Positions 6,289 through 11,452 of a DNA stretch of 11,452 nucleotides are shown here, in pieces (within the stretch, counting starts at the first letter, position 1; every line of letters begins with the position of its first letter). The notes beneath the pieces are model-generated. The model saw only the letters and a program-made list of their open reading frames with translations. It searched no databases and was not told the origin of the DNA. Location of the stretch: contig PMXH01000143.1 in NCBI GenBank assembly GCA_003165855.1, forward strand, positions 230 through 11,681, written 5' to 3'. Made by a program: the position numbers and the translations under genes. This DNA comes from Acidobacteriaceae bacterium (GTDB taxonomy: Bacteria; Acidobacteriota; Terriglobia; Terriglobales; Acidobacteriaceae).

Positions 6289-7449
6289 TCAGCGTGTCCC
6301 GCCGATGTAGTTTCCGTAACCCACAATCACCGTCGAGCTAACCAGCACTAACAGGCTGAATGCCACCAGCAGCCTTGTCCAGCCCCCTGCGCCCTTCCAC
6401 TCTTGCAGCGCGATGCCCCACAACGTGCTGAAGATGATGATGCTGGCCATGTGTAACGTCCAACTGGAGAACTTGTACCTTCCCATCTGGGTTTCACCCA
6501 TGGTGTAGAAGAAAAACTGCATGTACCAAGTCGTACCGGCGAGAGCCGAGAACAAGTAGTTCGTAAGCATGGGAGCTCTCACCGCCGTGCTTTGTGCGAC
6601 GGCCACAGCTACCGCCATCTCCTCCGCCGGAGCATCGGTAACGGTTTCAAGGATGCGCTCTTCCTTGCGCGCGGGAACTTGGCCGCGAATTTCGGGCTCG
6701 AAGTATTGGTACCCGGTGCGGTTGCGAATATTCAGGATGACGCACCAGATGAAGTTGGTGGTGAAGCCGCCGGCAAGTACTACGACCAGCACGGGAAGTC
6801 CTTGCCACAACCTGGGCGTGCCATGCTGGATGGTGATGGCCTTGATCGGATCCCCTGCCGCCAGTCCGTAGGCGAAGCAGGCGCTCATCACACCCGAAAA
6901 AGTGGCGACGAGCAATCCCTTCTTCAAGTCGAATTCCTTGATCGAGGCACGCTTCTGCTCGGTCGACATCTCGCGCTCTTTGGATACTCCGGCTGCTCCC
7001 GCGAATGCGATACCGAGAAGACAGACGGCGACCCCGGCAAGAATCACCAGGCCGGAGCGAGTGCCAAGGACTTCGGACGCGAACACTCCCCGGAAAATCG
7101 GCGGCATCAATGTGCCGAATGCGGCTGTGTATCCCAGCGCAACGGCCATGCCGAGCGACATTCCCAGATATCGCATGGTGAGGCCGAAGGTGAGGCCACC
7201 GAGTCCCCACAAGACTCCGAAAGCGTATGCCCAGAACAAGCTGCTCGCGGGAGCTTCGTGGAGCACACGGCTGAGATCGTGGGTCATGGTCAGCGCAAGT
7301 ATCCAGGGCGCGATGATCCAACTGAAAAACCCGCCCACCAGCCAATAGGTCTCCCATGCCCAGTTCTTCACCCCGCGGTAAGGAACGTAGAAGCTGGCGG
7401 AAGCGAGACCGCCGAGCCAGTGAAAAAATACGCCCAGAGCAGGATTCAT
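6289..7449 (-). CDS. rhaT: L-rhamnose/proton symporter RhaT
   Basis: A 386-residue inner-membrane transporter of the RhaT family that imports L-rhamnose with protons. The N-terminus (HWLGGLASASFYVPYRGVK, 10-28) and GLTMRYLGMSLGMAVALGYT (89-108) are typical of the family. About ten hydrophobic segments fit its ten-helix topology (roughly 5-22, 34-54, 72-92, 98-118, 132-152, 178-198, 215-240, 293-314, 330-348, 358-378). The loop at about 241-292 is long and hydrophilic and ends in an Ala/Val stretch. The protein is some 40 residues longer than E. coli RhaT (344 aa, from memory). The ATG at 7449 has GAGGA about 5 bases upstream. It follows rhaEW by 77 bases and is the last gene of the operon, supplying substrate to the upstream enzymes. 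Confidence 0.95.
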   Translation of the reverse strand: MNPALGVFFHWLGGLASASFYVPYRGVKNWAWETYWLVGGFFSWIIAPWILALTMTHDLSRVLHEAPASSLFWAYAFGVLWGLGGLTFGLTMRYLGMSLGMAVALGYTAAFGTLMPPIFRGVFASEVLGTRSGLVILAGVAVCLLGIAFAGAAGVSKEREMSTEQKRASIKEFDLKKGLLVATFSGVMSACFAYGLAAGDPIKAITIQHGTPRLWQGLPVLVVVLAGGFTTNFIWCVILNIRNRTGYQYFEPEIRGQVPARKEERILETVTDAPAEEMAVAVAVAQSTAVRAPMLTNYLFSALAGTTWYMQFFFYTMGETQMGRYKFSSWTLHMASIIIFSTLWGIALQEWKGAGGWTRLLVAFSLLVLVSSTVIVGYGNYIGGTR

Positions 7450-7526
7450 CGGATCCTCGTGTCTGAATTACATGTGCAAGACTTCTTCCAACGCGGCACA
7501 AAGCAGGCTCGCCACATATTCGCTCC

Positions 7527-9743
7527 TCAGCGCAGGAACGCTTCCGAGAGGCCGCCGTCCACAGGAATGACATGCCCGGTCGTCTTCGCACTCTGGTCCC
7601 CGGCCAGCCACACGATTGCGGCCGCACAATCCTGGGGCAGGATCGGCCGTTTTGTCAGCGTGCGCTGCGCATAAAAATCGGCGAGTTTGGCACGCAGTTC
7701 CTCGGTCGACTCCGAGTCCTGGAAGTCGATCTTGTACTTTTGCAGAGACTGAATCACGCGATCGCGAGGGAACATGGTAGAACCGGCGACCACAGTCGCG
7801 GGGGCAATCCCATTCACGCGCACATGAGGACCGAGCTTGATCGACAACTCTCGGATCAAGTGATTGAGAGCCGCCTTGCTGGTATCGTAGGCCTCACTGC
7901 CTTTCTTGGGAACCGCAGCGTTGGCGGAACTGGTGAGCACCATGGCTGCGGGCAGGCCCTGGTCTTTGAATACCCACTCCGTTTGCCGGGCGAGAAGATA
8001 GTTGCCGGTGACGTTTACCAGGAATGTTTGCGCCCATTGTGCGTCCGTGAGGTCGACGTCAGCGCCGGGCACGGGATAAATAGCGGCCGTGTTGACGATG
8101 ATATCGATGCCGCCAAATTGAGAAATTGTGAAATTCGCAGCCTCCGCAAGGGATGCAGCCGAACTGAGGTCGACTCGAGCGTGCGCGACAAACTCGGGAG
8201 ACACTATCGCGCCGACTTCCTCGGCGACTTTCCTGGCCCCTTGCTGGTCAAGATCGGCCACCACGACGTGGGCGCCTTTCCGGGCGAGCAGCAGTGCGGT
8301 CTCGCGACCGATTCCGCTGGCGCCACCGATGACGAGCGCGATCTTGCGGCTGAATTCTGCTTCCGCCGGCATGCGCTGCAGCTTGGCTTCTTCGAGCGCC
8401 CAATACTCGATCCGGAACGCCTCCGATCTTGGCAGCGCCACATAGTTATGGAACTGCGTGAACTGCTGCGACTGCTCGGCGTGCCGGGCTTGCGGCAAAG
8501 GATGAGAAATTTCTCCATCTTCCAAGGCGTTCGCGCCAGCCATGACGTGAATGGCATCGATGAAAAACTCGGTTGTGATCCGCGCTTCTTTCTTATTCTT
8601 GCCGAAGCCGAACAGGCCCAAGCCCGGAACCACGACGACCGAAGGGTTGGAATCCCGCAGCTGGGGTGAGTCGTTCGTTGCCCACGCGTCGTAATACTTC
8701 TTGTAGGCGGCTCGATACTCGATGACCTCAGTCCGGATGCGCGCCTTCAGCGTGCCGATCTCCTCCTTGGCAGAATCCCAGGCAAGAAATAACGGACAGA
8801 CTCTGGTTCTCAGGAAATGGTCCGGACAACTGGTGCCCAGCAAACTTAATTCCTTCGCCCACTTCGATCCGGCAAACGTCAAAGCATCCTCATCGCCGGC
8901 ATAGTGGGCCACTACACGGCGATTCGAGGACACCGCTCCCCGGAGCGCCGGGAGGATCAGGGTCGCGAGATTCTTGCGATCCTGCGCAGGGCCGTACTCG
9001 ATTCCTCCAAACAAGGGGCCTTTTTTCGATTGATGTTTGAGAATGAATTCACCCATCTGATCGATAGTGTGAACGCTGTTCAAGTAGCAATCCCGTTGTG
9101 TCATTCCCCAGGTGAATAACCCGTGGCCGCCCAGAATAAGGCCTTCCGCGGCGGGCTTGTCTTGAACGGCCCGTTCGATCAGGAGCGCCAGTTCGAATCC
9201 AGGACGCTGCCAGGGTATCCACACAATCTTGCGATCAAATTCTTTATTGAACTCGTCCAACTTTTCTCTCCCATTTGCGCTCGCGGCCAGCGCGATGGCC
9301 CAGTCGGGATGCAAATGGTCCACATGGGAGGCGGGAAGGAATGCGTGCAGCGGAGTGTCAATGGATGCGGCAACGCGATTCTCGCCGAAAGCCGAGAGCG
9401 GATAATAGCGGACCATCTCATCTTCGTATTGTTCGCCGCGGTATAGCTCTTTGAGTTGTTCCAGACGATCCAGGTAAAGCAACGCAAACCCAGCTTCGGC
9501 GATGGACCCGAGATCTCCTCCACTGCCTTTTACGGCCAGCACTCGGACCGGGCGTCCAGTAAAAGGGTCTGGAAGCTCCAGCTTGGAGCTGGTATTTCCG
9601 CCGCCGAAATTGGTGATGCGCAAGTCCGCACCTAGCAGGTTCGAGCGATAGCGCAACAGGGCCAGCTGATTACCGGCCATCTTCTGAGCTTCGCTTTCGT
9701 TCCACAAGTTTTTCAGGTGAGTGGTTTCTTTGATCTCAGGCAT
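7527..9743 (-). CDS. rhaEW: Bifunctional rhamnulose-1-phosphate aldolase / lactaldehyde dehydrogenase
   Basis: A 738-residue fusion. Residues about 15-450 are a class II aldolase domain that cleaves L-rhamnulose-1-phosphate to dihydroxyacetone phosphate and L-lactaldehyde. It has a phosphate-binding NFGGGNTSS (45-53) and probable metal ligands His143, His145 and His207 (HVDHLHPDW; GGHGLF). Residues about 465-738 are a short-chain dehydrogenase: the nucleotide loop GGASGIG (473-479), NTAA (551-554) in place of the usual NNAG, and a catalytic Ser (605/606), Tyr619 and Lys623 in YDTSK. This half is expected to oxidise L-lactaldehyde. I start at ATG 9743, with GGGAG 7 bases upstream. The frame is open to 9902, but that part only mirrors the rhaB end. 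It overlaps rhaB by 8 bases. The fusion is also called RhaD-type aldolase/dehydrogenase; B. subtilis YuxG is an example. Confidence 0.94.
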   Translation of the reverse strand: MPEIKETTHLKNLWNESEAQKMAGNQLALLRYRSNLLGADLRITNFGGGNTSSKLELPDPFTGRPVRVLAVKGSGGDLGSIAEAGFALLYLDRLEQLKELYRGEQYEDEMVRYYPLSAFGENRVAASIDTPLHAFLPASHVDHLHPDWAIALAASANGREKLDEFNKEFDRKIVWIPWQRPGFELALLIERAVQDKPAAEGLILGGHGLFTWGMTQRDCYLNSVHTIDQMGEFILKHQSKKGPLFGGIEYGPAQDRKNLATLILPALRGAVSSNRRVVAHYAGDEDALTFAGSKWAKELSLLGTSCPDHFLRTRVCPLFLAWDSAKEEIGTLKARIRTEVIEYRAAYKKYYDAWATNDSPQLRDSNPSVVVVPGLGLFGFGKNKKEARITTEFFIDAIHVMAGANALEDGEISHPLPQARHAEQSQQFTQFHNYVALPRSEAFRIEYWALEEAKLQRMPAEAEFSRKIALVIGGASGIGRETALLLARKGAHVVVADLDQQGARKVAEEVGAIVSPEFVAHARVDLSSAASLAEAANFTISQFGGIDIIVNTAAIYPVPGADVDLTDAQWAQTFLVNVTGNYLLARQTEWVFKDQGLPAAMVLTSSANAAVPKKGSEAYDTSKAALNHLIRELSIKLGPHVRVNGIAPATVVAGSTMFPRDRVIQSLQKYKIDFQDSESTEELRAKLADFYAQRTLTKRPILPQDCAAAIVWLAGDQSAKTTGHVIPVDGGLSEAFLR

Positions 9744-11223
9744 GAATACTCCCGCAATATTGCTCAAATCGTTTCGCGTGCTGATCCCATTTGTCGGTTT
9801 CAAGCGGCGCAAAGGCCTCGGTCGGAAACGATCGATCCACAATGCCGCGAACTTCCTGGAGCGAGCTGGCTCCCCCCGTCGCGAGAATCTGTATCGCCAC
9901 ATTTCCCAATGCCGCCGCTTCCGCCGGACCGGCTAGAACTCTTCTTCCGGTTGCATCTGCGGTCAGTTGATTCAGAAGCCGGTTCTTCGAGCCGCCACCG
10001 ATGATACGGATTTGTTCGATGTGCTTTCCGCTGACATGTTCCAGATTACCCAGAACCAGGCGGTATTTGAACGCGAGGCTTTCCAGAGCGGCGCGTACGT
10101 ATGCGCCAGGTCCCTCTGGAACCGGCTGCTGGGTGCGAGCGCAGAACTGGTCGATGGCCGCGAGCATATCCGGGGGGCGCAAGAAGCCCGCGTCATCCGG
10201 ATCGACCAGGTGACGAAACGATGCCTCGGCAGTCGCCAGGTCGATCAATTCGCCGTAATCGTAAGAGAGTCCTTGCGCTGTCCAGGATTTCCGGCAGCCC
10301 TGCAACATCCACAGTCCCATCACGTTCTTCAATAATCTCGTAGTTCCATTCACGCCGCCTTCGTTGGTGAAGTTCAGCAGCAACGCATCGGGCGTGATCA
10401 CAGGGGAATCCAGTTCGGTGCCCACCAATGACCAGGTTCCAGAACTGATAAAGGCTGTGCCATCGCGAGCCGATATCGCGGCCACCGCCGAACCCGTGTC
10501 GTGAGACGCTGGAGCGATGATCGTGGTGCCGGCGAGAGAGGAGTGTTGTGCGATCTCTGGCAGAAGTGTCCCAAGGATCGAGCCCGGTTCTACGATGGGT
10601 GCCGGCAAACGAACCGGCAGTTCCAAACGCTCCATCAGCCCCGCTGCCCACGCACGCTTTACCGGATCCACCATTTGGGTGGTCGTTGCGTTGGTAAATT
10701 CGCAGACGGCATTCCCGGTCAACCAGTAGTGAAATAGATCCGGGATCGTCAGCAGATATTTTGCCGCGTCAAGGAGCTTGGGGGTTTGACGTTGGGCGGC
10801 GAAGAGCTGATACAGGGTGTTGATGGGCATGAACTGAATGCCGGTCGCCTGGTAGATTTCCTCCCTGGCAACTTTCCTGAAAACTTCCTCCATCGCACCG
10901 TCGGTCCGCCGGTCGCGGTAGTGGTGAGGATTTTGGAGCAACTCGCCCTGCTCGCCCAACAAAGCATAGTCCACACCCCAGGCGTCAACTCCGATGCCTT
11001 CCAGTTCCATGTCGCCCAGTTGTGCCAGCGCCGTTCGCACTTCGAACCAGAGTCTTGCCACGTCCCAGTGAAGAGATCCGCCGTATTCAACCGGCTCATT
11101 GGGGAAGCGATGCACTTCTTCCGTCGTGAGAATTCCTGATTGAAGATGTGCCAGCACGGCCCGTCCACTCTCGGCGCCAAAATCGAAAGCGAGATACGGC
11201 TTCGCATGCTTGATCTTAGGCAT
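9736..11223 (-). CDS. rhaB: Rhamnulokinase
   Basis: A 495-residue sugar kinase of the FGGY family that phosphorylates L-rhamnulose to L-rhamnulose-1-phosphate using ATP in the cytosol. Visible features are the phosphate-1 loop FDFGAESGR (13-21), GVDAWGVDYALL (78-89), the probable catalytic base Asp242 in PASHDTGSAVAAI (238-250), the second ATP-binding segment FISSGTWSLVG (258-268), and the adenosine motif RIIGGGSKNRLLNQL (406-420). Length is normal for RhaB. The ATG at 11223 lies inside the end of rhaI (8-base overlap), and the bases just upstream are pyrimidine-rich (CTCCTCCT) with no ribosome site, so translation probably depends on coupling to rhaI. The stop overlaps rhaEW by another 8 bases. 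Confidence 0.95.
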   Translation of the reverse strand: MPKIKHAKPYLAFDFGAESGRAVLAHLQSGILTTEEVHRFPNEPVEYGGSLHWDVARLWFEVRTALAQLGDMELEGIGVDAWGVDYALLGEQGELLQNPHHYRDRRTDGAMEEVFRKVAREEIYQATGIQFMPINTLYQLFAAQRQTPKLLDAAKYLLTIPDLFHYWLTGNAVCEFTNATTTQMVDPVKRAWAAGLMERLELPVRLPAPIVEPGSILGTLLPEIAQHSSLAGTTIIAPASHDTGSAVAAISARDGTAFISSGTWSLVGTELDSPVITPDALLLNFTNEGGVNGTTRLLKNVMGLWMLQGCRKSWTAQGLSYDYGELIDLATAEASFRHLVDPDDAGFLRPPDMLAAIDQFCARTQQPVPEGPGAYVRAALESLAFKYRLVLGNLEHVSGKHIEQIRIIGGGSKNRLLNQLTADATGRRVLAGPAEAAALGNVAIQILATGGASSLQEVRGIVDRSFPTEAFAPLETDKWDQHAKRFEQYCGSIHA

Positions 11224-11452
11224 AGGAGGAGACGCTTCGCGAATTCCGCGCTGCGCGTTCTTTAGTAATACGCTCGAGATAGCCGCTTTGGCGGAATGCC
11301 TCCATCGGATTCTGGGGCAAACCTTTGGACTTTCGCCATTCCTGGATCACCGGGCGGACATCAGTGGCGAATGCGTCCTGCAGAAAAGACTCAGCCCGCA
11401 CCAGGTCACAATTCTTCTGCGCCGTGGCAAGTTCTCGGCCATCGACCAGAGC
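11216..11452 (-). CDS. rhaI: L-rhamnose isomerase, C-terminal part (5' end outside window)
   Basis: The last 78 residues of a reading frame open to the window edge, ending in TAA at 11216. The segment FATDVRPVIQEWRKSKGLPQ, then NPMEAFRQSGYLERITKERA, matches my recollection of the C-terminus of RhaI-type (Pseudomonas stutzeri subtype) L-rhamnose isomerases, which convert L-rhamnose to L-rhamnulose with a divalent metal. Position directly upstream of rhaB, with an 8-base overlap, supports this: isomerase is the missing first enzyme of the pathway. Active-site residues lie outside the window, so the call rests on the C-terminus and context. Confidence 0.85.
   Translation of the reverse strand, partial: ALVDGRELATAQKNCDLVRAESFLQDAFATDVRPVIQEWRKSKGLPQNPMEAFRQSGYLERITKERAARNSRSVSSYA

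Noticed and set aside
6592..7674. Plus-strand open frame of 360 codons
   Set aside because: It lies antisense to rhaT and the end of rhaEW. The product is His/Gln/Arg/Gly-rich with no recognisable domain.
7572..8669. Plus-strand open frame of 365 codons
   Set aside because: It is antisense to the dehydrogenase half of rhaEW, which has clear motifs; this frame has none.
9744..9902. N-terminal extension of the rhaEW frame (53 codons)
   Set aside because: It overlaps the 3' end of rhaB in another frame and has an Arg-rich composition unlike aldolases. The ATG at 9743 has a good ribosome site and fits the family.
1..11452. CRISPR array, tRNA, rRNA, insertion sequence or integrase
   Set aside because: I looked for regularly spaced repeats, terminal inverted repeats, transposase-like products and tRNA-like folds and found none.

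Overview
The window looks like a piece of a moderately GC-rich bacterial chromosome. My best guess is Acidobacteriota: a DUF6599 protein and a DUF362 protein sit beside a large polyferredoxin, and the rhamnose genes are of the RhaI/RhaB/RhaEW/RhaT type. This is inference from gene content, not from a search. All confidently identified large genes lie on the minus strand. No rRNA, tRNA, CRISPR array, insertion sequence or origin is visible.

Region 1 (1-4417, minus) is a compact four-gene unit. In transcription order it holds a membrane-anchored NapH/NapG-like polyferredoxin (2744-4417), a Tat-exported DUF362 protein (1699-2682), a Sec-exported DUF6599 protein (736-1662), and a Tat-exported aldo/keto reductase cut by the window edge (1-682). 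Gaps are only 36-61 bases, so it is probably one operon. All four products are predicted to be exported or membrane-bound, which suggests an uncharacterised cell-envelope redox module. A perfect Crp/Fnr-type palindrome lies upstream of the first gene (4482-4497), with a plausible -10 element at the matching distance.

Region 2 (about 4418-6288) is an accessory-looking interval. It contains a minus-strand gene broken by one in-frame TGA (4800-5288) and two tiny plus-strand genes joined by a TAATG stop/start overlap (5483-5844). An 11-bp-stem hairpin (5948-5978) sits where plus- and minus-strand transcription converge. The rest is non-coding or unrecognisable.

Region 3 (6289-11452, minus) is an L-rhamnose utilisation operon: rhaI (3' end only), rhaB, rhaEW and rhaT. 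RhaT imports rhamnose with protons, RhaI isomerises it to rhamnulose, and RhaB phosphorylates it. The RhaEW fusion cleaves rhamnulose-1-phosphate to dihydroxyacetone phosphate and L-lactaldehyde, and its dehydrogenase half acts on the lactaldehyde. The rhaI/rhaB and rhaB/rhaEW junctions have the same 8-base overlap, and the first five codons of rhaB and rhaEW are nearly identical.
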